A stretch of 58,304 bases of DNA from Evernia prunastri (lineage: Eukaryota; Ascomycota; Lecanoromycetes; Lecanorales; Parmeliaceae). How positions within the stretch are numbered: the stretch's first letter is position 1; the number at the start of each line of letters is the position of its first letter. Location: the NCBI GenBank assembly GCA_003184365.1, contig NKYR01000181.1, forward strand, positions 1 to 58,304, given 5' to 3'. Below, piece after piece: positions 9,597-21,251 of the stretch. The notes beneath the pieces were generated by a model. That model did no database searches, was not told the DNA's origin, and saw nothing but the letters and a program-made list of their open reading frames with translations. Position numbers and translations under genes: made by a program.

Positions 9597-12087
9597 TTAA
9601 GCTGCTGCGGGATCTGTGATAAGTTTCGTAATCTTTCCAATCGCAATCGTCTGGCCTTGGTCTCTTAATGTGAACCTAGAGGGAGTCAGCAGTTTTTCTT
9701 CGAGGCCAAGACCCGAGCAAGCAGCGAAAGAGAAGCAGTAAACGCCGTTGGCTCCTAGGTGCGTCTTCCCCTGCAAGGATGGTCCGCAAAAAGGATTTTA
9801 ACTTTCGAACATGTACATACCTTCCCATTTGTGCGTAGTCTTCGTACCTGTTGATTTTCGGTCAGCTCTTCTATTCTAGGGCATCTTTTGAGTCACATGA
9901 CTAGGGGCGCGACAGCATGATTTTCCAGGATGGGCACCAAGACTGCGAAAAGTAGCTTACTTCTCCACGCACACCCTTCCAGCTCCACCAATGATCTCTA
10001 GCCTAGCAATGATACTCATGCCTTGCTTTCCAAATGCTGGCGGCTTCTTGCTTTTTCTGTTGGTGCCCTTCTCGAGCTTGTGCAGCAGCGCCGCGAACGT
10101 AACTTCTTCGATCGCGGAATGCACGTGCAATACGCAGTTGAAACCGGCGCTTAAAATGCTTTTTAAGTCAAGCAAAGCGATTTGCGCTTCAAATGCTGAG
10201 ACACAGTGCACAGGTCGTTGTGGTGCACAAAGCACAAAGCCGGGTAAAATGTCTTCTTCCTCGACTCCACGGATACGTATCCGTACTTGGTCACCACAAG
10301 TAGCGCCCGCAATCTCGTCCTCTGTCTCGCCATATAATGCAGATATGGTGACATCATCTCGATTCGGCTGTGAGCATTTGAGTCAGTATGGAATCTTCAA
10401 GCCGGGTTTCTGCGATCTAGGACATGTCTGAGGGGTGAAAAGGGAGGCTCCAACTCGGATAGCGATCTTGACCTAGTGATCACTCAAGAAAGGAACGTAC
10501 CATCATCAGATAATTATTACCCTTTTTAATTTGACCAGCTTCAATTTTACCTTCAATAATAGTACCCATGTCTTTGTACTTGGCGTTAATGGGCATCATG
10601 AAAGGCGCCTTCACTTTTCGTTCAAGTGTCTTGAAGTCGTCGAGGCATTCTAGTAGTGATGGACCATCATACCACGGTGCGAGATCTTTAGGTACCCTAG
10701 TTTTAATTCCAACGGTGGTTTGGGCCGAAATTGGCATGAAGGTGACATCGCTTTTGCCGTAACCGACTTGGCGGCTGAGGAAATTTAGAAGCTTCTCTGT
10801 ACATTCCTTGTAGCGTTCTTGGCTCCACTCGACGGTCTGATCGTCCATCTTGTTGACTACGACGATAAGTTTGTTCACGCCTTGTGTTTTGGCAAGGATG
10901 GCATGCTCTCGTGTCTGGCCCCCTTTCTCGAAGCCCGTTTCGTACTCTCCTTTTCGTGCTGAAATGACAAGAATTCCAACGTCAGCTTGCGATGCTCCTG
11001 CTATCATGTTAGGAACGAAGGTCTTGTGTCCTGGCGCGTCAAGGATGGTGTATCGTCGTTTTTCGGTTTCGAAAAAACCTCGACCCACTTCAACAGTTTT
11101 TCCTTTTGACCGCTCTTCTTTCGTCAGATCCAATGCCCAAGATAAATACCATGTCTCTCGACCCGCTTCCTTGGCTTCTCGCTTGTACTTGTCCATTGTC
11201 CTTTCGTCTACCATGCCCGTTGCGTACAAGATGCTGCCTCCAAGTGTTGATTTTCCCGCATCAACATGCCCAATGAAGATCAGATTCACATGCTCCTTTC
11301 CGTATACGTCTTCCAATATATCCTCTTCTACCTCTGCAGCTTGCTCTTTTGCCACAGCGTCTGCCTCCCTCTTTGCTTCTCGAGCTTCAGCAGCTGTGGG
11401 ACTCGATCGCCCTGAAGACGGAGAAGGCGAAAGCGTTCCGCTGGTACCTGCTGCTGACTTTTCCGTCTTCTCGATCGCTTTGGCTGCTGCTACTTTTGCT
11501 CCATCTTCGGCCGAAGCGTCCTTGGCTGCTAAGGGAGGAGGTTTAGGATCATCGATTGATAGAACCTTTGTCTTTGGAGCTGTAGCACCCGGGGTGTCAC
11601 CGCTAATTGAGAGTGTCTTGACCACTGGCGGTCCGGAGGATTGAGCGGGGGTTGGTGGAGGGGCTGCTGGCGTAGATGGCGAATCTGTTGCTGATGGTCT
11701 CTTCGCTATTATAGGTACTTTAGGTTGTTGAACAGGTTTTTGCTGTTGCTGCTGTCCGCTATAGCCTTGGTTGAAGCTTGATTGCTGACCGTAGCCTGGG
11801 TTATACTGATTGTAACTTTGTTGCCCGTATTGCGGATACGCTCCACCGTATTGTTGCTGTTGATTGTAGAACTGCCCGTATTGCTGTTGCTGACCATAAC
11901 CTCCATGTTGTTGGTATTGTTGCCCGGGCTGAAACGATTGAGCGCCTGGTTGGAAAGTATTCGCATTTGGAGTAAAGGTGGTGGGGCGGCTAGCCTGACC
12001 GTTAAGGTTCAGGTTTTGCTGCGTTTGCCGGGAGAGATTGTCGTCTTGCACAGCTGGGTCGTCCTCCCATGATTCAAGACCCGACAT
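9597..12087 (-). CDS. SUP35: eukaryotic peptide chain release factor GTP-binding subunit eRF3
   Basis: Four exons on the minus strand (12087-10501, 10367-9961, 9847-9821, 9675-9597) give 699 residues. All introns are GT-AG. eRF3 is the translational GTPase that works with eRF1 at stop codons in the cytosol. Residues 56-116 form a Q/N/Y/G-rich segment like the prion domain of yeast Sup35, followed by a charged middle region. The GTPase domain has G1 GHVDAGKST (about 271), G3 DAPGHKTF (about 348) and G4 NKMDD (about 410). The C-terminal beta-barrel part ends TLRDQGQTIAIGKITKL. The ATG at 12087 (MSGLESWEDDP) is chosen over the in-frame ATG 45 nt upstream because this N-terminus matches relatives. 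Exon 3 is only 27 nt. The gene is divergent from the Ran-binding gene. Confidence 0.93.
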
Positions 12088-12512
12088 ATTGGTGGTGGTG
12101 GTGTAAGGGTTTCGGTATGTAGGGCGCCTCAAAGTGTTGTCTGTCTGAGAGTCTTGAATATTTGATTTTGGCTTTCGAGGTTCGCCAAGTCATTCAAATA
12201 CTTTTATGTGGAGTGAACAGCGCTCTGGACTCAGAAATTTCTGTTGTACAGCCAGAACATCTTTTCCAATGTGAAAAAGCCGAGTAATCCGCGCGCTAAT
12301 AGCTCGGCTAGTGTTAGGCTGTTAGCGCTCTTGGCCGTACGGTTGACTCTTGGCAGAGCCATCTTGACTCATGTTAAAGTTGATTTAAGTGTCACGGAAT
12401 AGGCCCGATGATCGTTGCTGACTGTCGCTCCAGCATCAATATAGCAGCTTTTGGATCAAACTGAGAATGCTCATCAGGACTTATCAGAACACACTAAAGT
12501 CCCGCAGAAATC
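12088..12512. promoter_or_regulatory. divergent intergenic region between SUP35 and the Ran-binding gene
   Basis: The 425 nt between two outward-facing start codons must hold both core promoters. I see no clear TATA box. Shared regulation is an inference from the arrangement. Confidence 0.5.
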
Positions 12513-15111
12513 ATGGACATATTCCTGGGAAAGGTATTTTGTGTGACTTTGCGGAAGTGTGCTTGAGAGAAAGTCTGATAGGTATCATAGGTGACGCAGC
12601 AGGCCATGAATTATGCCATAAGGTCGATATATCAAAGGGCCATCCTGAGAACCATCGCTGATTCTATTACAGATCAGGAATCACCATTACTGCTGGTTAT
12701 GCGATCAGGCAGTCGTCCAGGCTCCTGAAGGTTTTTACCTTTCCTAACCTCCTTGGCTAGATTTATCCTGACCACTGAATGCTAGACTATGGAGGGCAAT
12801 GAGAAAGAGGAGCTTCAAGAACTGCAACAGCGGTTGAACAGCAAAATCCGGGTTCGTCTCCCATTTCCATCCCATGAATCATCTCTGTATCAATCAGTCA
12901 GTATGCTGTACCTGTAGATGTTTCTGGCTCTTACTTGGGCTTTCAATGTCCTCTTCCTCCCCAAGATAAGAAAGAGCCATTCCTTAATTAGTTCGTGATA
13001 GATTATATCGCCTGCGATCGATATGATAGAGTTGATGTATGTAAGTTCCTAGAGGACTTCGTTTATAGCCACGCCTAATTTATTGTATCAGCTCTGCGAG
13101 GGGAAACACATCTCTAGAATCCGCCGTGTCCCTCACAAAGTCCCTTCGATGGGAGATCCAATCTCTCGGCCAACGTCTTGCATCTGCCGCAAATGCCGAG
13201 GAACAGGTACGAAGGAAAAGCTCGAAAGCTCAAGAAAAAGCTCAGCATGAACAAGAGTTGAAGCGAATTGTACAAGCCATCCGCAAGCTATTGATCCGCA
13301 TCGAGGATGCGGTCCCACTCATCAACCTCGCAATCACAGCTTCCGGTGCCAGTCTTTCCTCCAATCTCCCCTCAACCGTCTCTCCATCGCGATTACTACA
13401 GGCTAGTACCTTTTTAACTGCGGGAGATTCACAGTATGGTGCATCGTCTTCCAGCTATGTCCAGATTGGTCCTACTTTCACTTTGTCACTGTACATGCTT
13501 TTTCAAGGTCACCTTCGACCGCAGAATGAAGAAGAGGTGCGAGAGAGTACATGGAAAGAGGTCATTCACAAGGGGGATGTCAGGCTCATGCGAGTGTCGA
13601 TCGATGCGCTCTATGGCCTACCAGGAACCAATCGAACAACAAATCCTCCAACTCGTACCAATGAAGGCGGTGCCACGTTTGAGTCCTCGGAATCCGAGCA
13701 CTCTGATTATTTTCCTCCACAAATGAACGGCGAAGTAAAGATAGATGAATACGCTTATCAGCTTGTCATTGTCGAAGACTTTGATGACGATCGTGTTCAC
13801 AGTTTTGAGGACGACGACCCACAACCCGGCCCGCACGGCGATGTGCCTTTGGCTGGTATCCGGGAAGCTATTCCAATACATGAACTGTCCAAGATATTTT
13901 ATGCAGATACGGGCAAGATCCTGAACATTGGAAGTGAAGGCGAAGCCAACAGCCCCGTCCTCTTGTTGAAGAGAGATCCAAATGCCGTTCCACCTCGAAG
14001 GATGATGAATCGGTATAACGATGATGACGGACAAGGCTATGGGGAGGCAGACACCAATGACGTTGCCGAATCTCCGGCCCCCAATGATCACGACAACAAT
14101 CAAGCGCTGGTTCCTTCACCCCAACGCGGGCTACGATCCTCGTCAGGGGTATCAATACCATCGCAAGACCAGCAAATTGTTCACGTCTCTGATCCTTGGC
14201 GTCTTCCACCTGATCTCGATCCCGAATGGATGGCATTCGAAGTCTACACCGAAGCAGAAGACTCCGATACCGAGTCTGAGGTCGATACATCCTCTTCGAG
14301 ACCCACCCCATCCTCTCGCGCTCCCTCATTAGACCCAAACATGACATCGGCTCTCTCTCGGCTCTCAGTGAACACTCCAGCCCCTCCGTCTCCGTCACCT
14401 CAGCCACCAACGCCACAAACTCAGCAGCAAATCAGGCCTGCACTTCCACCAATTCGGACCTCCCTTTCTCTATTGGAGACGCTTCTTCGGCTGTTATCCC
14501 TCCAACAATTCCAGCAAACACCTCATTTGTCCATCCCCGATGAACTACTTACCTTCTTCCTCAGCGAGTCAGCCTCTACCGGTGCGGCGAGTAACGACAT
14601 ACAAGAGCGCAAGCGTCTTCGAGAGGAAGCGCGACGACGCGTAGGATTCGATCCCTATGATGAGAGCCCTGTCAAACGGAGGGGCGAAGAATACCAGTAC
14701 CATGGCCGTGAGAGAACGCCTCAATGGGAAGGAGAGGGACCATATGGGAGCGAAGGGTATGGGAACGAAGGCCATTATCAAAGCCCAAGGTATGAAGACG
14801 AAGGTTACGACACCAGAAACTGGACACATCCATCACAAGGAGGGCGCTCCCCCTCGATGCCCAGAGATTCGACACCGCAAACTCCGCCATTGCTGCTTAA
14901 GAACCGATCGAGAAGTGGCACGCCAGAGAGATCATCTAGTCCAGGAGGACGCTATGCTGCTCCTAGGAGGTGGCATGACGGTCGAGGCGGTCTGAGGAAT
15001 GGTGACGCTGATGCAGCCAGAAGAGGGAGCCCTTTAGCGAGGCTAGGAACAGGAATCACGGACGAGGGATTGGGGACGAGCCCTGTATCTGGGGAGGAAG
15101 GAAAGAAGTAA
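12513..15111 (+). CDS. RanGTP-binding protein, Yrb30-like family
   Basis: Six exons (12513-12533, 12591-12622, 12673-12730, 12786-12851, 13002-13036, 13092-15111) give 743 residues. The first five exons are only 21-66 nt long. They were placed because together they restore a continuous family-like N-terminus (VTQQAMNYAIRSGI, YAIRQSSRLLK, LNSKIRIISPAIDMIE) with correct phases and GT-AG borders. Residues 1-370 resemble the fungal RanGTP-binding family that includes yeast Yrb30, with the motifs AVPLINLAITASGASLSS, GPTFTLSLYMLFQGH and EYAYQLVIVEDFDDDRVH. Yrb30 binds RanGTP and takes part in the nuclear transport cycle. The rest is Ser-, Pro- and acid-rich and probably disordered. It is convergent with IND1. 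Confidence 0.8.
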
Positions 15112-15272
15112 TCATAGGAGATAGACGGAGATTGGCTAGGACTAGCGGTTTTGCATAGCATGGCTTGATTTATAGCATGGCGTGGAGCGATGATACCTTG
15201 ATGAGATAGTAGCATTTCTGAATCCAACTTCTTGCCGCACTTTCAAGATGCATTACAAACCGAGAACGGAGA

Positions 15273-16320
15273 TCAAAGCTCGATCTGCCTTCCAATTTTC
15301 TCCGCAATCCCCATAAACGCCCCACCTCTGGCGCTCTCAGGTTCCGCGACCACAGTAGGCTTCCCACGATCAGCATCATCACATATCTGCGCATCAAGCG
15401 GTATATCCCCCAACAACTCGATACCATGACCCTCACAAGTCCTCGCCACACCCTCCGAGCCGAAAACATGCGTACTATGACCGCACTTCGGGCAACAGAA
15501 GACCGACATATTCTGCACCATCCCCAGGATCGGCACCGACACCTTCCGGAACATAGAGATCCCCTTGACCGCATCCTTGAGCGCTATATCCTGCGGCGTC
15601 GATACAATAACCGCCCCGTCCAGCTTGATCTGCTGGGTGATCGTCAGCTGCGTATCGCCCGTCCCCGGCGGCAGGTCCAAGACCAGCATGTCCAGACCAC
15701 CCCACTCGACCTCGTGCAGGAGCTGTTGCAGCGCCTTCATAACCATAAGACCGCGCCACACGACCGGTGCCTTCTCGTCGACGAGGTAGCCCATCGACAT
15801 GGACTTGACGCCATAGTTCGACAGCGGGATCAACCGATTATCTACACCACCAACCCCACAGCCCATCAGCTTTCCCCTCGCCCGTTCCTCAAGTATCGGG
15901 ATGGGCGACCAACATACCAGCACTCAGCCTCGGCTCCCCACTCAGGCTCAACAGCGTCGGTATGCTCGGGCCGAAGATATCCGTATCCAGCACCCCGCTC
16001 CGATGGCCGCGTCGGGCAAACGCCAGCGCGAGGTTGACCGCGATCGTAGACTTGCCCACCCCTCCCTTCGCGGAGGAGACCGCGATCACCTTGCGGACGT
16101 CGCGTATGTTGCGCCTTTCGGGCAGGCCTCGCTGGCGGCGGGGGAGCTCGGGGGGTGCGGCGCCGGAGCGGGGGAGGCCCTGGGACGGAGCGAGCGTTAG
16201 GAGAGATTCGTTTGAACTTGAAGGGGTTTGGAGAAACGAAAGGCGGGGGAAAGGGGAAGGTACCAGAGGGTTTTCATGGTTTAAGGCTCTGAAGGTGGTG
16301 GAGAAAAGCCTCCTTGTCAT
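15273..16320 (-). CDS. IND1: mitochondrial P-loop Fe-S protein for complex I assembly (Ind1/NUBPL, Mrp family)
   Basis: Two exons (16320-15918 and 15841-15273) joined by a 76-nt GT-AG intron give 323 residues. The N-terminus (MTRRLFSTTFRAL) is basic and free of acidic residues, like a mitochondrial targeting sequence. The Mrp/NBP35 ATPase features are the deviant Walker A SSAKGGVGKST at 82-92, the FGPSIPTLL block, LVLDLPPGTGDTQL at 188-199, and the CPKC pair (C251, C254) that holds a bridging cluster in a dimer. Ind1/NUBPL proteins deliver Fe-S clusters to respiratory complex I. The targeting sequence and lack of an N-terminal four-Cys motif argue against cytosolic Nbp35. Base composition is strongly GC-rich. 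Confidence 0.88.
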
Positions 16321-16408
16321 AATCGTAGTATCATCTTGTTGATGGAGTAGGTAGAAAAGCCTGGATGGCTAGGGTGAAGAGCGGGGCAATTCCGACAGTG
16401 CACGGGAG

Positions 16409-16763
16409 TATCACCTTGTGAACCCCACCCCGGGAGTACCCGGATAGCGCACCCCCCCGGGGCAGGGTGTGACTTACGGAGGTACCTTAGAAAGTCCTGG
16501 AGAAGCCCTAGCCCTACTTTCGGAAGCCAGCCCCAACTTTGTGTGTGGGGCACTATCCGAGTGAGTCTTGGCGTCCAGGACTTTTCCGCCTACCTTAGGT
16601 ACTACCTCACAAGGTGATATCTTGATAGTCTCAGCCGGGGGACTCGGGAGGGGTATCCCGTAATGAGCTTGCGATATGATTGGCCCCCGAAGCGAGGCAC
16701 GAGTGTAGGGCAGGCCCTCGGGCATAGGCACCTCGCCAATAAGGTCTGAATTACTGAGACTAT
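16409..16763. repeat. inverted-repeat cluster, possible fold-back or MITE-like element
   Basis: Several inverted repeats are nested or adjacent here. A perfect 13-mer pairs 16409-16421 with 16607-16619. Inside it a 10-mer pairs 16491-16500 with 16575-16584, flanked by imperfect matching sequence (GGTACCTTAG with CCTTAGGTAC). Next to it 16625-16634 pairs with 16754-16763. The block is GC-rich and has no coding frame of note. No target-site duplication was established, so a transposable origin is only a possibility. Confidence 0.45.
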
Positions 16764-17294
16764 GAGGTTCCTTCTTAAGTCTTTAACTACGTACGAAGAT
16801 ATGGTACAACATAGTAAATTGGTCTCTTGAAATCTTTTTGTGCTTGTTTTGGTCAAAAGTCTTCACTTCTATGAGGTTCAACCCTGCCTGTTACCCTGAG
16901 CCCACTTCATCATGGACCTATAGGAGTAAGAAAGCACCCCACGCGCGACCCAAGGCAGTCACAAGAGGGATAAATTCTCACACGACTCTCGGTATCTCCC
17001 CTCTGCAAGGCGTTTATTACAACCAGCTGAACCGAGGCCTACCATGCTATGAGTTGTCTTTCGTAGAAAGTCTATCTATCTGAAACACGAATTTGCTCCT
17101 CTTGTCTTGTTGGCACTGTCTGGTACAGCTATGATTATCATTCGAGTAAAATTGCTCGTGCTAGCTCGTCAGAGATACAGAATTCTAGTTTGATGCATAT
17201 GTTGGCGTATGGTTAACATGATTTCTCGGCCTTTGTGACTTGCCAACTTCCTTATACATTTCTTGCAGCTCTGAAGTCCCACCGCTCCTTCACG

Positions 17295-18574
17295 ATGCTG
17301 TCTCTTGATTTGAATTACGGCATGTTCATCTCGGTTGCTGTGTTACTCCATCTACACCGTGCTGAGAGCTATGTCCAAGCCCCTGACTGTCAAGCCTACT
17401 CCGAGGACATCGAAACTGCGGTTACCGACGCCGGTCAATCACTGGGTCTTGGAGGTATAACCTTGGCGAGGCTAAGATCAGAAGCCAATTATTTCGGATT
17501 GACAGATAGCATATTCCCTAACATCGATAGCGCAGAGCATTCACTTGAGAAAGAGAATCTCACTTGTGCGTCCGCTTTCTCGCCACCTTTCTAGAGTGTA
17601 ATCACTGACTAGTCGGACCCTAATCGGAACAGTCCTCTATGACGAATGTTCTGAGAATAATATTCGAACAAAATTTATAGACGTTGCAAATGCTCAGGAT
17701 GAAGAAATGGATGACGACGCTGGCACTACAAGGGAAGGCCTACAGCCGATCTTGTACTCTATTTACTTCAGCTGTGATCCCACGACTTTCAACAAAGTTG
17801 GAGTGAATCAATGGTTCGACAGTGTGACTCAACACCTATATATCTCTACTGCGGAAGATGTGCTTTGCGGACCAGGCGTCAAGGTCATGATGGCTGCTAG
17901 TGTGAGACTACAGAATCCCAACGGACCACCCGGTTATGTGGTCATAATCTTATGCCCGTCAGTTCTGACTCAGACTGCCGGGGAACCCAAGATGTACGCC
18001 GACCTAGCCGGTACCGAGCTCAGCAACACAAGGCCTAATTTTCCCGGCGTGAGAGGGCAGTCTCTGACACAAGAGGACACCCTGGACTTGCTGGCTTGGG
18101 ATGGTATGGCTATTGACCAATTGCGGGAGAGGGTGCTCAGTGTGTATATGATGCGAGTCATCCTTTATGTTGCAGGCGCCAAGTTTTGGGAGGAAACTCA
18201 CGGTAAGTCAAAGGGCTCAGGCGCCCATTCCTCTCGCATATGAGAGCTGACGAGAAGTCCGCAGTCCGCAGCAACATCGGTATGATTTGGAACTTCGGCT
18301 CTGTGAAACGCTTGTCCCTGTATTCTGCCGTAGGAAACATCGATGCCATGTCCATTTACGCAACAGGTCAGTCGATAAGCTCAGACAGCCACGCGGTTAC
18401 CCCTTACTGACTATCGAACCCGCAGGAGCACGGTTCTTCTATAATGAGCATGACATGTTTATAAATATGTTTCGCAACCCCACTCCGGGTGTCCGTATAC
18501 CAAGCTATCGCGAAGTGGTTCACAAGTGGGATGCAAATGGCATTCTAGGGTCATCGATGCCAGCGGTAAGTTAG
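17295..18574 (+). CDS. predicted secreted protein of unknown family
   Basis: Four exons (17295-17565, 17633-18202, 18265-18366, 18426-18574) with GT-AG borders and consistent phases give 363 residues. A hydrophobic segment near the start (MFISVAVLLHLHRAES) looks like a signal peptide; the ATG at 17322 is an alternative start that would expose it better. The mature part has several Cys (in ADCQAY-like, YDECSEN, FSCDPTT, VLCGPGV, ILCPSVL contexts). The segment GYVVIILCPSVL recalls the strand before the helix in M35-like metallopeptidases, but no HExxH or other zinc motif is present. I cannot assign a function. A final GTAAGT just before the stop leaves open a further exon. A second secreted unknown of similar length lies at 56589-57693. 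Confidence 0.65.
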
Positions 18575-19570
18575 GGGTTGGGTTGCGAATCGAATGGAAT
18601 TGATGGATAGATAAGGCGTTTGTTATGTTCTGATATACTGTTGTAATCTCATCTATATGACTCCGAGTCTAGGAAATCCCTAGTTGTAGAGTCTAACTCT
18701 GTGCTCTATACTTCTACTTCTCTTTCAAGCTTTCTACAATACGCACCGTCGTGACAAAAAATAATTTGTAACGGCTTGATTCTTGAATACTTACCATCAT
18801 ACTGGTGGTGACGCCTTGTAAACGCTTTTATTTTCCGGTGCCTTTCCTGGGCACATTGCATACCTCCTCTCTTCATCCGCAGCGTGAGCTGGCACTGACC
18901 ATGGAAGTAGGAGGAATCAACTGTTTCCGGTTTGTTGAAGGGCTCGGAATCTGCACGCTCTCTCTCTTACTCAGTGATCGAGCCGCGCCACCCTGGCAAA
19001 TTCGGGGCCATCGATCGAAGCACACTCTGCATTCTCTCTTGCTACATGCACATACGGTCTCAAGTCCCGAGGATGGCGTGAACAAAATTGTTGTGAACCC
19101 CTCCGCAGCGATGAGCTCCGGGTACCCAGATGATTAGGAAAATAGCGGTACGTTTTTTGATTCTTTTGATTCTTCAGTGAGACCATGCCTCGGCAGTCAG
19201 AATTCTCATATCATACAAGGCCTATCCTGAAGCTGTAGGTGGAGAGAAAGTCCATACATACAACACACAGTTGAGTAGGTCTTAAAGTACTGAGTACACA
19301 TGTAAAGTAGGTACGTAGGTAGTTGGTACAACATCAGTTATGGGGAAGCCCAGCCCCAACATAGCTAAGGTAGGGCCGGGGCCGGGGCCGCTAGAGTATC
19401 CGACCATATTCCGATGCGGGCACCTCATGACCGCATACCTGTCTCCTGAACCTCTGTTTACTTTCACCTGCAATACCCTTACCCCTTTTCCTCTCATATT
19501 TTGCCCCCCTAATATCTTTAAGGCCCTTGTCCTGTCCACCCGCGGGCCTTTAATATACTCATTCCTCAGC
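18575..19570. other. intergenic, no supported gene
   Basis: A short frame at about 18901-19137 has no family-like content. A 16-17 nt string (GGAAGCCCAGCCCCAAC at 19344-19360) nearly matches 16522-16537, hinting at a dispersed repeat. The last 100 nt precede the BSD gene and include AT-rich sequence. Confidence 0.4.
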
Positions 19571-20958
19571 ATGGACATTGCTTACGACCATATCCAAGAG
19601 GAAGTCCTCTCTCCCGACCAAATCGCCAAAAAGAAACCACAAGACCCGGATCAAAAAGACGGCAACCTCAACACCGAATTCCAAGAAGCCTACAAATCAT
19701 TCTCTTCAAGTCCTTGGGGAGCTCGACTCGGCGGCTTCTTCAGCGACGTCCGGAAGCATGGCGAGACATACTACGAGGGCGCCCGTCAGGAAGCTACCGC
19801 TGCCAGCGGTGAAGCGCTTAAAGGATTCACAGACTTGAGATCTACGCTTGTCAGCAGGGCACGCTCGATGTCGACGGGACAGAGTCCACCCGCTACGCCG
19901 ACTGCTGCTAACCAGACGTTCGATAAAGAGGTGGAGAAGGAAGGCCAAGAGAAGGAGCGGTCTGAAAGCGAAGCGCTACGGGAATCCGAAAGCGTCATCT
20001 CTCGCTTCCGTACCGAAGCGGCAAAACGGTTGAAAGATCTCGAAAAAGCGGAGGAGGCAGCGGACGCCGCGATCTTCAAGTTCGGCGCCAACATTGGCAA
20101 TTTCCTCCGCGACGCCGTGACCATTGCCCCCCCCACCGAGGAGACCAACAAAGACGGCTCACAGAAAGTCCTTTTCGAAAGCAAAGACCAAGACGGCAAG
20201 CGCGTTATCCACAGCACACGCTTCGACGCCCAATTACACGCCATACACTCCTCCCTCCAAAGTTTCACTTCCGATCCCGCCAGTGCGGAGTATGGGAAAT
20301 GGAAGGACGGATTCGACGTGGAAAAAAAGACCGACGGTATATCTCAGGATCTGGAGAAATACGAAGAGCTGAGACGGACAATGGAAAAGCTGGTACCGGA
20401 GAACGTAGAATACAAGGACTTCTGGACGAGGTACTACTTCCTAAGAATGGTCGTGGAGACGGAGGAGCAGAGGAGGCGCGAATTATTAAAAGGTATGACC
20501 TCTCCATTCCCCCCTTCCCCCCCATCCCCAACAGAGAAACCTACTTTACCAAAGGCACCTCACGCTAACCTACCCACCCACCCCCCACAGGCGCCACCGA
20601 ATCCACAGACGAGAACATCGGCTGGGACTCCGACTCCGACTCCGACTCGGAAGACAAATCCTCCACCCCGCAACAATCCCAGCAGCAGCCCGCCCCAGCC
20701 AGCATGTCCGAAGCGCCCGCAGGAACCCCCCAACACCCCTCCACGACCCTCCCGCCCAAAAACACCGACCCGCAACCGCAAGAGCAAGAGCAGCAGCCTT
20801 CGCTCAAGCCCGCGGAACCGCGCCGCTCCCAGGACGCCCAGTCCCAACCGGACAGCGACACGAGTTATGACCTCGTGAGCGGCGCGACCAGCCGGGCGCC
20901 CGGGAGTCCGAGGGCGGGGGAGAAGAAGGATGAGGACGAGGAGGAGGATTGGGAGTAG
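19571..20958 (+). CDS. BSD-domain-containing protein
   Basis: Two exons (19571-20492 and 20591-20958) with a 98-nt GT-AG intron give 429 residues. The ATG at 19571 (MDIAYDHIQEEV) is preferred to the upstream in-frame start at 19340, whose residues look non-coding. The BSD domain is at about 230-300, with the paired aromatic signature in VEYKDFWTRYYFL. Residues 60-220 are charged and rich in predicted helix and coiled coil. The tail is Pro-, Gln- and acid-rich and ends EEEDWE, like fungal and plant BSD proteins of the synapse-associated-protein type. The molecular role of this subgroup is not well defined; BSD domains also occur in TFIIH p62 and BTF2-like factors. The gene is convergent with the lipase gene. 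Confidence 0.82.
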
Positions 20959-21251
20959 GGGGTAGGGGGTAGGGTGGGTGGACATGGGATTTCGTTTACT
21001 TCATCATTCAAGCTGGCGCAATGGGCCGGGCGACAGAAGCGCGCGCTGGCCATGGAGTTTGGGACGCATGGCGCTTGCTTCATTACTCCAGCTATCTATC
21101 TAGCTTCCTGCATTTCATCGTCTTGTAGAGTAGTAGGACCGAGCATGAAGAAAATGTTCAGCCTGATCTCCCACCATTACCAAACCCAACCAACAAGGCG
21201 TCGCGAATCAACCTCTACCGGATCCTCACTCTGAGCAGGGGTATCAAACGC

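Noticed and set aside
10850..11644. Plus-strand frame of 264 codons
   Set aside because: It is antisense to the conserved GTPase domain of SUP35 and has no family-like content.
15426..16037. Plus-strand frame of about 200 codons rich in Arg, His and Pro
   Set aside because: It is the GC-rich complement of IND1, where stop codons are rare.
18901..19137. Small plus-strand gene of about 78 codons
   Set aside because: No family-like residues, splice support or conserved start context were visible.
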